Of a DNA stretch of 64,000 nucleotides, positions 53,411-60,178 are shown in pieces. The notes under the pieces were generated by a model. The model was not told the DNA's origin, searched no databases, and saw only the letters and a program-made list of their open reading frames with translations. The first letter of the stretch is position 1. Each line of letters opens with the position of its first letter. The stretch covers positions 540,249-604,248 of the forward strand of contig NZ_JARGER010000043.1 of assembly GCF_029210375.1 (NCBI RefSeq). The letters are read 5' to 3'. Source of the stretch: Nocardioides sp. YIM 152315. GTDB lineage: Bacteria > Actinomycetota > Actinomycetes > Propionibacteriales > Nocardioidaceae. The position numbers and the translations under genes are program-made.

Positions 53411-54498
53411 CGGGCCACCAGTCCGCGCCCGGTGACCAGCGGGAGGTCGAGGGCGGTCACCAGGCCGCCGGGCGAGCCGACGACGGCGGGCACCGCGTTC
53501 ACGAGCCGCTGGGCGGTGACGATCATCCCGGAGACGTTGTGGTCGCCGTGCTCGCCGCGGTGGGTGAGGTCGACCTGCAGATGCGGCTCCCCCGAGATCA
53601 CGACGCGGTAGCAGCCGTCGCCCTCCGGCGGGCTCGGCCACTCGGGGACCTGGCCGGGGTCCGTGCGGGTGATGTGCTCGAGCACCACACGCGGTACGCC
53701 GTCGACGGCGCCGATCACCTGGAACCGCACGGCGCCCATGGTCCCGGCCCTGACCCGGCCCGAGACGCTCTCGGTGTCACGCTCGGCCGGGCGTCGGTCG
53801 ACCTCCTCGATCAGCGGCTCGTCGAGCGTGATGCCGAGGCCGGCGGCGAGCTGGCGGACCACGCTGCCCCACGCCAGCGACAGGATGCCCGGAGCCCAGA
53901 GGAGGCCCGGCTCGTCCATCGGCCTGCCGAAGCCGAAGAGGTCGTTCATGACCACCGGCTGGTAGTACGTCGAGTAGTCGCAGATCTCCATGACGCGCAC
54001 CTCGTCGATGCGCTGGGACAGGCTGGACAACACCAGCGGCAGGACGTCGTTGGCGAACCCGGGGTCGATGCCGTTGACGTGCAGGCTCGCCCCGGTGCGC
54101 CGCCCCGCCTCGGTGATCCGGTCCATCAGCTCCGGTGGCAGGATCCGCTCCGGCCACTGCAGCAGCACCGGTCCGCTCGACACCACGTCGACGCCCGCCT
54201 CGAGGAACCCGATCAGGTCCTCGATCGACTCGAAGACGCGGTCGTCGGTCATCGCGGTGTGCACGATCGCGTCCGGCTCCAGGTCGAGGAGCGCCTGCCG
54301 GTCGGTCGTGGCCGGCACGCCGAGCACGCGGCCGAGCTCGGCCAGCTCACCGGCGTCCTTCCCGTCCTTGGCCGGGTTGGACACCCATACACCCACCAGC
54401 TCGAGACCGGGATGGGCGTCGACGCCCTTGATCGCGTGGCGTCCCACGGTGCCCGTGGACCAGACGACGACGCGGTACGGCGTGCGTGGCTCTCCCAT
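53407..54498 (-). CDS. NAD(P)H-dependent amine dehydrogenase / dihydrodipicolinate-reductase-like protein
   Basis: 363 residues. The N-terminal Rossmann fold reads RVVVWSTGTVGRHAIKGVDAHP, and VDVVSSGPVLLQWPE plus HVNGIDPGFANDVLPLVLSSL match the 2,4-diaminopentanoate dehydrogenase-like family. Actinobacteria carry many members with unproved substrates. The start at 54498 (MGEPRTPYRV) has no ribosome binding site but lies 7 nt after a TAGATT box, fitting a leaderless transcript. A 14-bp KstR-type motif (54510-54523) overlaps that promoter. It is coupled to the SDR gene by ATGA. Confidence 0.85.
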   Translation of the reverse strand: MGEPRTPYRVVVWSTGTVGRHAIKGVDAHPGLELVGVWVSNPAKDGKDAGELAELGRVLGVPATTDRQALLDLEPDAIVHTAMTDDRVFESIEDLIGFLEAGVDVVSSGPVLLQWPERILPPELMDRITEAGRRTGASLHVNGIDPGFANDVLPLVLSSLSQRIDEVRVMEICDYSTYYQPVVMNDLFGFGRPMDEPGLLWAPGILSLAWGSVVRQLAAGLGITLDEPLIEEVDRRPAERDTESVSGRVRAGTMGAVRFQVIGAVDGVPRVVLEHITRTDPGQVPEWPSPPEGDGCYRVVISGEPHLQVDLTHRGEHGDHNVSGMIVTAQRLVNAVPAVVGSPGGLVTALDLPLVTGRGLVAR

Positions 54499-54505
54499 GC
54501 CAGGC

Positions 54506-54524
54506 AATCTAGAACACGTTCTAG
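54506..54524 (-). promoter_or_regulatory. KstR-type operator overlapping a leaderless promoter
   Basis: TAGAACACGTTCTA (54510-54523) fits TNNAACNNGTTNNA exactly and extends to 7-bp mirrored arms CTAGAAC/GTTCTAG. The minus-strand TAGATT box (54511-54506) is 7 nt before the ATG at 54498. A bound TetR-type repressor would block the promoter. Confidence 0.65.
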
Positions 54525-54549
54525 TGCGCTGGGAAGGCCGCGGCGCAGT

Positions 54550-54619
54550 TGTAACGGGGTGTTGTGGGGTCCTCGACCCCGTCACAACGGGTCAGAAGAC
54601 CCACCGATCCCCCGTTACA
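54550..54619. repeat. 70-nt element able to form a three-way junction
   Basis: Outer stem TGTAACGGGG (54550-54559) pairs with CCCCGTTACA (54610-54619). Inside are two hairpins: GTTGTG-GGGTC with GACCC and CACAAC (54561-54588, with a small bulge), and GGGTC-AGAA-GACCC (54589-54602). The second hairpin contains the stop codon of the truncated OYE-like frame. Confidence 0.8.
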
Positions 54620-54978
54620 GCCGGCCGGGCGCCGGGTCGATCACGACGCACCGCGTGCCGGCGGGCGTGGCCGACCTGGCCGGCGATGGCGGCTCCGGTG
54701 CCGTGGATCGCGTCCGCCATCCGCGCGAGCCCGTCCCGGGTGTCCGGCCCCACCACGATCTGCTCGCGATGGGTGCGCCCCTCCGGCGCGACCGCGAGGT
54801 AGGCGACGGTCGTGAGCCCGACGCCGCCGCGCGCCACGGCCAGATGGTAGTCGATCAGCGCCTCGGTCACCCGACCCTGCGGCGTCCGGCCCTCGAAGGT
54901 CGCGGCCTTGACCGTCCGGTTGCGCAGCCGGACCGGGCCGAGCCGGGCGGGGGCGAAGACGTCGGGGATGGATGGCAC
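54592..54978 (-). pseudogene. Truncated old-yellow-enzyme family (NADH:flavin oxidoreductase) gene
   Basis: 128 residues; intact members have 350 or more. The first 100 residues are a good OYE N-terminus: PDVFAPARLGPVRLRNRTVKAA, then IDYHLAVARGGVGLTTVAYLAVAPEG and IAGQVGHA, covering the first beta-strands and part of the FMN site. Similarity then stops at RRHAVRRDR and the frame ends inside the three-way-junction repeat. No remainder of the barrel is found before the next gene. The start region is well kept: GTG at 54978, 7 nt after a TAGATT box under a KstR-type motif. It was probably a dienoyl-CoA or enone reductase that lost its 3' part. Confidence 0.8.
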
Positions 54979-54985
54979 GTCCCCG

Positions 54986-55003
54986 AATCTAGAACACGTT
55001 CCA
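54986..55003 (-). promoter_or_regulatory. KstR-type operator overlapping a leaderless promoter
   Basis: TAGAACACGTTCCA (54990-55003) fits TNNAACNNGTTNNA. The minus-strand TAGATT (54991-54986) is followed by 7 nt and the GTG at 54978. The arrangement is the same as at 54506-54524, down to spacing. Confidence 0.65.
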
Positions 55004-55017
55004 GATTGCCGGAAGGA

Positions 55018-55416
55018 TCAGGCCGCGTCGCGCTTCTGCCGCCGCAACCAGAGCAGCCCGGCCACCGGGAGCATCGCGGGCACGAACCCGTAGCCGATGC
55101 CGAACTCCGACCACACGGAGGCGTCCGGGAACCAGGCCGGCTCGACCAGGCTGAGCGTGCCGACCGTGAGCACGCCGGCCAGCTCGATCCACAGCATCAC
55201 GCTCGCGAAGCCGGTCCGCCCGACCGACGCCTGGCGGATCGCCCACCAGCCGAGCACGTAGGTGATCGCCGCGCCGAGCGAGAGCCAGTACGCGACCGGC
55301 GCGTCGTCGTACTGCGTCGTGAGCTGCACCAGCGCCCGCGCGCCCGCCGCGACCGCGAAGAGCGCGTAGCAGGCGAGCAGCACCTTGTGCGGGCCGGACC
55401 GCGGAGCGTCGCTCAT
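55018..55416 (-). CDS. Small integral membrane protein of unknown function
   Basis: 132 residues with four hydrophobic segments (about 12-32, 43-62, 70-92, 108-125) and a basic C-terminus (WLRRQKRDAA). No motif identifies a function. The start ATG at 55416 follows hairpin repeat copy 2 directly. It shares strand with the membrane protein at 55478-55834 and the two may be read together. Likely a conserved actinobacterial membrane protein; function unknown. Confidence 0.75.
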   Translation of the reverse strand: MSDAPRSGPHKVLLACYALFAVAAGARALVQLTTQYDDAPVAYWLSLGAAITYVLGWWAIRQASVGRTGFASVMLWIELAGVLTVGTLSLVEPAWFPDASVWSEFGIGYGFVPAMLPVAGLLWLRRQKRDAA

Positions 55417-55418
55417 AT

Positions 55419-55480
55419 GGGGACCCCGCGAGAGTGTGGGCTGGAGGAGCGGGGAAGCCCGCAGTTTCGTGGGGTAATCA
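55419..55480. repeat. Dispersed hairpin repeat (second family), copy 2
   Basis: Same layout as 52522-52594: CCCCACGAAA, GCGGGCTTCCCCGC, CTCCTCCAGCCCACA, then CGCGGGGTCCCC on the minus strand. It is slightly shorter in the loop. It includes the stop codon (55478-55480) of the upstream gene and ends 3 bp before the next start. Confidence 0.8.
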
Positions 55481-55834
55481 TGCCGTCATCTCCAGGCGTA
55501 CGGCGATCACGCCGACCGCCACCGCGGCAACCGCGACGACGGCCGACGACCAGACGGCGCGGTCGCCCTCGACCGACTTCATCGCGAGGGGGAGCACGCA
55601 CACCGACGCGATCAGGTAGCCGACGTACGTCGAGACCGAGTCGGGGCCCGCTCCCCGGAAGGCCGTGAGACCCGCCAGGGCCCGGACCACCAGCAGCAGC
55701 TCGAGCATCCAGGCCATCTGGTCGAGCCAGGCCGGCCGCTCGCGATGACGCAGGGCGAGGACCAGGGCCAGCAGTGACACCAGGGCGGCGTACCCGACGA
55801 CGATCCACGTGACCTGGGTCGACACGCTCGGCAT
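55478..55834 (-). CDS. Small integral membrane protein of unknown function
   Basis: 118 residues from the ATG at 55834, with four hydrophobic segments (about 7-25, 35-55, 65-82, 90-112) and short loops. A longer frame to 55960 has a low-complexity Ser/Ala start and overlaps the divergent methyltransferase gene, so it is rejected. The start lies 16 bp from the divergent start at 55851, implying overlapping promoters or leaderless transcripts. Function unknown. Confidence 0.72.
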   Translation of the reverse strand: MPSVSTQVTWIVVGYAALVSLLALVLALRHRERPAWLDQMAWMLELLLVVRALAGLTAFRGAGPDSVSTYVGYLIASVCVLPLAMKSVEGDRAVWSSAVVAVAAVAVGVIAVRLEMTA

Positions 55835-55850
55835 GGGAGCATCATCGACC

Positions 55851-56624
55851 ATGAGCCTGGACGCATCGGACACGGCCCTCGTCGCCGCGCTGCGCGCGGC
55901 CGGCTGCGTCTTCGCCGAGGACGAGGCCCGCGTGCTGCGCGAGGCGGCCGACGACGACACCGACCTGGCCCGGATGCTCGCGGCGCGGGTCGCGGGCGCG
56001 CCCCTGGAGCTGGTCGTCGGGCACGCGGACTTCGCGGGGCTGCGGATCTCCGTGGCGCCCGGGGTCTTCGTGCCCCGTCAGCGATCGGCCGTCCTGGTGC
56101 GGGTCGCCGTCGAGGGTCTGCGCCCGGGCGACGTCGCCGTCGACCTGTGCTGCGGCACCGGCGCGCTCGGCGCCGCGCTGCTCGACCGCGTCCCCGGTCT
56201 GGAGGTATACGCCGCCGACGTCGACCCGGCCGCGGCCGCCTGCGCCCGGGCCAACCTGCCGCCCAGGCGGGTCTTCGCGGGCGACCTGTACGACGCGCTG
56301 CCGGGCGACCTGCGCGGGCGGGTGCGGGTCGTGGTCGCGAACGCGCCGTACGTGCCCACCGACGAGATCGCCCTGATGCCGCCCGAGGCGCGCGACCACG
56401 AGCACCGGGTCGCGCTCGACGGCGGCACCGACGGGCTCGACGTGCAGCGCGGCGTGATCGCCGGGGCGCCCGGCTGGCTCGCCCCGGGCGGCCGGGTCCT
56501 CGTGGAGACCAGCCGCGGCCAGGCCGACCGGACGATCGCGCTCATGGAGGCCGCGGGCCTCGACGGCGCGGTCGTCCGCGACGACGACGTCGACGGCACG
56601 GTCGCGGTCGGGGCCCTGCGATGA
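55851..56624 (+). CDS. PrmC-related putative protein-glutamine N5-methyltransferase
   Basis: 257 residues. GVFVPRQRSAVLV matches the PrmC pre-motif (usually PRPDTE), AVDLCCGTGALGAAL is SAM motif I, and VVVANAPYVPTDEI is the catalytic region. The family hallmark NPPY is NAPY here, as in the actinobacterial PrmC-related group of unknown substrate. The true PrmC (release-factor methylase) should be elsewhere, near prfA. Start MSLDASDT at 55851. ATGA overlap with the downstream metallo-hydrolase gene. Confidence 0.85.
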   Translation: MSLDASDTALVAALRAAGCVFAEDEARVLREAADDDTDLARMLAARVAGAPLELVVGHADFAGLRISVAPGVFVPRQRSAVLVRVAVEGLRPGDVAVDLCCGTGALGAALLDRVPGLEVYAADVDPAAAACARANLPPRRVFAGDLYDALPGDLRGRVRVVVANAPYVPTDEIALMPPEARDHEHRVALDGGTDGLDVQRGVIAGAPGWLAPGGRVLVETSRGQADRTIALMEAAGLDGAVVRDDDVDGTVAVGALR

Positions 56625-57385
56625 ACGACCTCGCCGCCACCTGGTGGGGACACGCGTCGGCGACCGTCGAGATCGGCGGGGCAAGGGTCGCGGTCGACCC
56701 GCTGCTCTCCGACCGGCTCTTCCACCTCCGCCGTCACGCGCCGAGCCCCGGCGAGCGGGCGCGCGCCGCCGACGTGGTGCTGGTCTCCCACCTGCACCAC
56801 GACCACCTGCACCTGCCGTCGCTGCGACGGCTCCCCCGCGAGGCACCGATCCTGGTGCCGCGCGGGGGCGAGCGGCTGCTGCGGTCGATCGCCGGCGACC
56901 GGGTGCGGCCGGTGGCGCCCGGGGAGGTCGTCGAGGCGGCCGGCGTGACGATCTCCGTGCTCCCCGCCACCCACGACGGCGGGCGCGGCCCGTACACGAG
57001 GATCACCGGTCCGCCGCTGGGCTTCCGGGTCGACGCCGGTCCGCGGTCCTTCTGGTTCCCCGGCGACACCGAGCTGCGCGACGACATGCGCGAGGTCGGG
57101 CCCGTCGAGCTCGCGCTGGTCCCGGTCGGAGGGTGGGGGCCCACGCTGGAGGACGGCCACATGGACCCCGTCGCCGGCGCCGCCGCCGTCGCGCGGGTCG
57201 GCGCGCACGTCGCGGTGCCCGTCCACTGGGGCACGTTCTGGCCGCTGGGCCTGCGCCGGGTCGCCCGCGCCAACCACCAGCGCCTCTTCGTCACGCCCGG
57301 CGCCCGGTTCGTCCAGGCCCTGGCCGAGGCAGCCCCGACGACCCGGGCGGTGCTCGCGTGGCCGGGCGACCGGGTCGTGGTGTAG
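56621..57385 (+). CDS. Metallo-beta-lactamase fold protein (UlaG/NAPE-PLD-like)
   Basis: 254 residues. WWGHASATVEIGGARVAVDPLLSDR is the typical N-terminus of the L-ascorbate-6-phosphate lactonase-like/NAPE-PLD-like group. SHLHHDH at 56-62 is the zinc motif; PATHDGG, FPGDTEL and VPVHWGTF supply the remaining ligands. Cytoplasmic, no signal. ATG at 56621 overlaps the PrmC-like stop. A phosphodiesterase or lactonase activity is plausible; substrate unknown. Confidence 0.88.
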   Translation: MNDLAATWWGHASATVEIGGARVAVDPLLSDRLFHLRRHAPSPGERARAADVVLVSHLHHDHLHLPSLRRLPREAPILVPRGGERLLRSIAGDRVRPVAPGEVVEAAGVTISVLPATHDGGRGPYTRITGPPLGFRVDAGPRSFWFPGDTELRDDMREVGPVELALVPVGGWGPTLEDGHMDPVAGAAAVARVGAHVAVPVHWGTFWPLGLRRVARANHQRLFVTPGARFVQALAEAAPTTRAVLAWPGDRVVV

Positions 57386-57445
57386 GGCGCGGGGCCGTCG
57401 GGGCCGATGTCCTTGATCGCGGCCGGGGTGGGTACCGTCCCCCGT

Positions 57446-57946
57446 GTGACCACCGGACATCCGACGTACGACGAGCTCGCCGAGCTGCCCGCCTACGCCG
57501 CGCAGGCGGTGCCGGCGGCGTTCGAGGACATCAACGGCCATCTCAACATCCGGCACTACGTCGGCATCGCGAGCGAGGGCCTCGACGAGGCACTGGTCGA
57601 CGTGGGGATCCCGCAGAACTGGCCGACCGTGGCCGGCCAGGGCGTGTTCAGCGCCGAGCACCACATGACCTACCTGTCCGAGCTGCGCACCGGCGACCGG
57701 ATCTCGGTGCGGGTGCGGCTGCTCGGCAGATCGGCGCGCGCCGTGCACGCGGTCGTCTACCTCCTCGACGACAGCCATCGCAAGGTCAGCTACGTGATGG
57801 AGGAGGTCTTCCTCCACATCGACATGGCGAGTCGACGCACGGCCGAGTGGCCCGACGACGTCGCGGCCGCGCTCGACAAGCTGATCGCCGAGGAGTCGCA
57901 CCTGCCGTGGCAGCCGGTCCTCTCGGGCTCGATGTCGCTGCGCTGA
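57446..57946 (+). CDS. Hotdog-fold acyl-CoA thioesterase-like protein
   Basis: 166 residues from the GTG at 57446. FEDINGHLNIRHYVGIASEG is a 4-hydroxybenzoyl-CoA thioesterase-type signature (Asp/Asn-x-x-His-x-Asn). HHMTYLSELRTGDRISVRVRLLGRS and VSYVMEEVFLHIDM follow the hotdog pattern. A start at 57407 (ATG) would add 13 residues; the GTG lies just after a TACCGT box and suits a leaderless mRNA. It begins 60 bp after the metallo-hydrolase. Expected to hydrolyse acyl-CoA thioesters. Confidence 0.85.
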   Translation: MTTGHPTYDELAELPAYAAQAVPAAFEDINGHLNIRHYVGIASEGLDEALVDVGIPQNWPTVAGQGVFSAEHHMTYLSELRTGDRISVRVRLLGRSARAVHAVVYLLDDSHRKVSYVMEEVFLHIDMASRRTAEWPDDVAAALDKLIAEESHLPWQPVLSGSMSLR

Positions 57947-57963
57947 CCCCCGCACCCACCCGG

Positions 57964-58374
57964 ATGGACCCGACCGCCCTCCTCGGCACCTGGTCGCTCA
58001 CCCGGGTGGTCCACGACCATCGCACGGGCGAGCGCCGCGACGTCACCGGCACGGCCACGCTGCTCGGCGAGACTCCCGCACGGATCCGGTGGTCCGAGGC
58101 GGGCACGATGAGCTGGCCGGGGCACGAGGTCCCGGTCGAGCGCACGCTGTACGTCGACCTCGGCGCCGACGGCTGGTCCGTGCGCTTCTCCGACGGGCGC
58201 CCGTTCCACCCATGGGCCGTCGGGGGCTGGGTCGACCATCCGTGCGCGCCCGACCACTACCGCGGTCTGGTCGAGGTGACCGGCGACCCGGTCGAGGCGT
58301 GGACGGTGACCTGGGACGTCTCCGGTCCCCAGAAGGACTACCGGATGGTCACCGTGCACGACCGCCGGTGCTGA
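57964..58374 (+). CDS. DUF6314 family protein
   Basis: 136 residues. LLGTWSLTRVVHDHRTGERRDV and GTATL open a lipocalin-like beta-barrel, then ERTLYVDL, FSDGRPFHPW, DHYRGLVEV and GPQKDYRMVTVHDR. This Trp/Arg-rich pattern matches DUF6314; function unknown. Start at ATG 57964, 17 bp after the thioesterase, so probably co-transcribed. Convergent with the LuxR-type regulator 19 bp away. Confidence 0.8.
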   Translation: MDPTALLGTWSLTRVVHDHRTGERRDVTGTATLLGETPARIRWSEAGTMSWPGHEVPVERTLYVDLGADGWSVRFSDGRPFHPWAVGGWVDHPCAPDHYRGLVEVTGDPVEAWTVTWDVSGPQKDYRMVTVHDRRC

Positions 58375-58393
58375 GCCGCGCCGGTGGGCTCGG

Positions 58394-58879
58394 TCACCGA
58401 GGCGGCGGCAGGACGCCCTTGCGCAGGCCCCAGGCGACCGCCTGGCTGCGGCTGCTGACCCCGATCTTGCGGTAGGCCGAGCGGATGTAGGTCTTGACCG
58501 AGTTGATGCTGATGAAGACCCGGTCCGCGATCTCCTGGTTGGTCAGCCCCTGCGCGATCAGCGCGAGCACCTGCTCCTCGCGCTCGCTCAACGCGGCGCC
58601 GGCGGGCTCCGCCAGGCCGTAGCCGGCGGCGGCCTCGACCAGGGACACGATCTGGTCGACACCGTCGCGCAACGGCGCCAGGCCGAGCGCGCCGGTGCGC
58701 TCCATGAGCGCGCCGACGTCCTCGACGACCGGTCGGTCCGCGTCGTAGAGGACAACGTCGGCCGGCCCGTCGTCGACGACCACGACCCGGTCCGATCGAC
58801 CGCAGAGCATGGTCCGCAGACCCTGCGCGACGGTCTTGTCGGCGCTGGCGATCGCCAGCCGAAGTGGTCGTCCCGGCAT
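58394..58879 (-). CDS. LuxR/NarL-type transcriptional regulator
   Basis: 161 residues. The C-terminal 60 residues are a LuxR helix-turn-helix: LSEREEQVLALIAQGLTNQEIADRVFISINSVKTYIRSAYRKIG. The N-terminal 90 residues resemble a response-regulator receiver (LRLAIASADKTVAQGL, VVLYDADRPV), with D in the usual phosphorylation strand, but no full acidic pocket can be seen. It may act as a phosphorylation-independent regulator. No histidine kinase is next to it. Start ATG 58879; targets unknown. Confidence 0.88.
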   Translation of the reverse strand: MPGRPLRLAIASADKTVAQGLRTMLCGRSDRVVVVDDGPADVVLYDADRPVVEDVGALMERTGALGLAPLRDGVDQIVSLVEAAAGYGLAEPAGAALSEREEQVLALIAQGLTNQEIADRVFISINSVKTYIRSAYRKIGVSSRSQAVAWGLRKGVLPPPR

Positions 58880-58981
58880 GCCCGAATCCTTTCGATCCGA
58901 GCCCGTTCGGAGCGACCCGGACTCACCACCCGAAGGGGTGAAAGTCCACTGCCGCGTGCTTGAGGTGGTTCAGTCCTGCTC

Positions 58982-59254
58982 TCAGTGGTTGCGCAGCGCG
59001 TCGATCAGGTCGTCCTTGGTCATCGACGACCGGCCCTCGATGTCGAGCTCCGCTGCCCGCTCGCGCAGGTCGTCGACCGTCCAGTCGTCGTACGCCGGGG
59101 AGCTGCCACCCCGCTTGCCGACCTCGCCGCGAGACGTGTTGGCGGCGGCGTTGGCGATGGCCGCCGACTTCTGCTTGCTGTTGCCCTCGTCGCGGAGCTT
59201 CTCGTAGAGCTCGTCGTCCTTGACGCTGGGTCCGGGCTCCTTGCCTCCGGGCAT
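58982..59254 (-). CDS. Small DUF7218/Rho N-terminal-like protein
   Basis: 90 residues. The first part (KDDELYEKLRDEGNSKQKSAAIANAAAN) is a conserved helical module seen in many actinobacterial small proteins; the C-terminal 35 residues (WTVDDLRERAAELDIEGRSSMTKDDLIDALR) form a SAP/Rho_N-like helix-extended-loop-helix that may bind nucleic acid. MPGGKEPGP at 59254 is chosen because GGAGGTGAG lies just before it; the upstream ATG at 59308 lacks one. Probably an abundant stress or DNA-associated protein; function unproved. Confidence 0.82.
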   Translation of the reverse strand: MPGGKEPGPSVKDDELYEKLRDEGNSKQKSAAIANAAANTSRGEVGKRGGSSPAYDDWTVDDLRERAAELDIEGRSSMTKDDLIDALRNH

Positions 59255-59318
59255 CGCGCTCACCTCCGTGCTGTGGAGCCTCTCCGTACCCTCGGCGGCC
59301 CCGCGCATGCGAGCCTCG

Positions 59319-59492
59319 TCAGGCGACGCGGCTCAGCTCGCGCTGCGGGCCGGCGACGGTGACGACCACCTCGGCCGGGGTGCTGCGGAGCTCGCGGAGC
59401 GCGAGGGCGATGCCGGCGACGGCGAAGGCGGACACGAGGCCGGCGAAGGCGAGGAACGCGTAGCCGAAGGCGACGACGGTGCTGTCGATCAT
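59319..59492 (-). CDS. Small single-pass membrane protein (57 residues)
   Basis: Found by direct translation. ATG at 59492 is preceded by GGAGACCCATC, a good ribosome binding site. The protein starts MIDSTVVAFGYAFLAFAG, with one hydrophobic helix (about residues 5-32, rich in Ala, Val, Phe), then a polar tail ending in GPQRELSRVA. Third-codon positions are strongly G/C, as in the neighbouring genes. No family recognised. It lies 64 bp upstream of the DUF7218-like gene on the same strand. Confidence 0.65.
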   Translation of the reverse strand: MIDSTVVAFGYAFLAFAGLVSAFAVAGIALALRELRSTPAEVVVTVAGPQRELSRVA

Positions 59493-59629
59493 GATGGGTC
59501 TCCTGCAGTGGCGGGCCCGGGTGGCGGGCCCTGATCGGTGGGCGTCGGGGTTCCGACGTGACCCACCGTGCTCCCGTCCCCTTGAGGTCGACTGGGACCT
59601 GACTGGGAAGCCGCCGCCGCGCGAATTGC

Positions 59630-59667
59630 TAGAACCTGTTCCACTTCCGTCCGCCGCGCCCTACAGT
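59630..59667 (+). promoter_or_regulatory. KstR-type operator and leaderless promoter of the SnoaL-like gene
   Basis: TAGAACCTGTTCCA (59630-59643) fits TNNAACNNGTTNNA. TACAGT at 59662-59667 is a -10 box 6 nt before the ATG at 59674, so the motif covers the -35 region. Same promoter style as the two sites near 54.5-55.0 kb. Confidence 0.6.
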
Positions 59668-59673
59668 CCCGGC

Positions 59674-60168
59674 ATGACCCAGCACTCCCGCGCGGCGCTC
59701 GAGTCCGCGTTCCAGGACTACCAGGACGAGGTCGACCGGATCGCCGGCAGCGGCGACTGGGCGCGCTTCGCGGACCTCTTCACCGAGGACGCGACGTACC
59801 GGGAGCACGCGTACGGCGACTTCCGCGGCCGCGAGGAGATCCGGAGCTGGATCACGCGCACGATGACGGCCTTCCCCGGCAGCGAGATGCCGCACTTCCC
59901 CATCGCCTGGCACGTCGTCGACGAGGAACGCGGCCGCATCATCTGCGAGGTCTACAACGCGATGCACGACCCCGGCGACGGGGCACCGCACGGCGCCAGC
60001 AACCTCACGATCCTGACGTACGCCGGCGACGGACTCTGGTCTGGCGAGGAGGACGTCTACAACCCGGCCACGTTCCTGCGCGCCACGAAGAGGTGGTGCG
60101 GTGTCGCCCGCGAGCACGGCCGGATGACGCCCGAGGCCGAGGCCTGGCTGGAGGCGTTCGGCGGCTGA
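59674..60168 (+). CDS. SnoaL-like / NTF2-fold protein
   Basis: 164 residues. YQDEVDRIAGSGDWARFADLFTEDATYREHAYGDFRGREEIRSWI, seen in pieces as WARFADLFTEDATY and GDFRGREEI, is the common SnoaL/ketosteroid-isomerase-like opening; an internal His/Asp-lined cavity is expected. Many actinobacterial relatives act in steroid or polyketide metabolism, others are non-enzymatic. The KstR-type site just upstream favours a steroid/lipid link. Start ATG at 59674; a longer frame to 59479 is rejected because it would run through the operator. Ends 10 bp before the convergent MFS gene. Confidence 0.85.
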   Translation: MTQHSRAALESAFQDYQDEVDRIAGSGDWARFADLFTEDATYREHAYGDFRGREEIRSWITRTMTAFPGSEMPHFPIAWHVVDEERGRIICEVYNAMHDPGDGAPHGASNLTILTYAGDGLWSGEEDVYNPATFLRATKRWCGVAREHGRMTPEAEAWLEAFGG

Positions 60169-60178
60169 CCGCGCCGGG

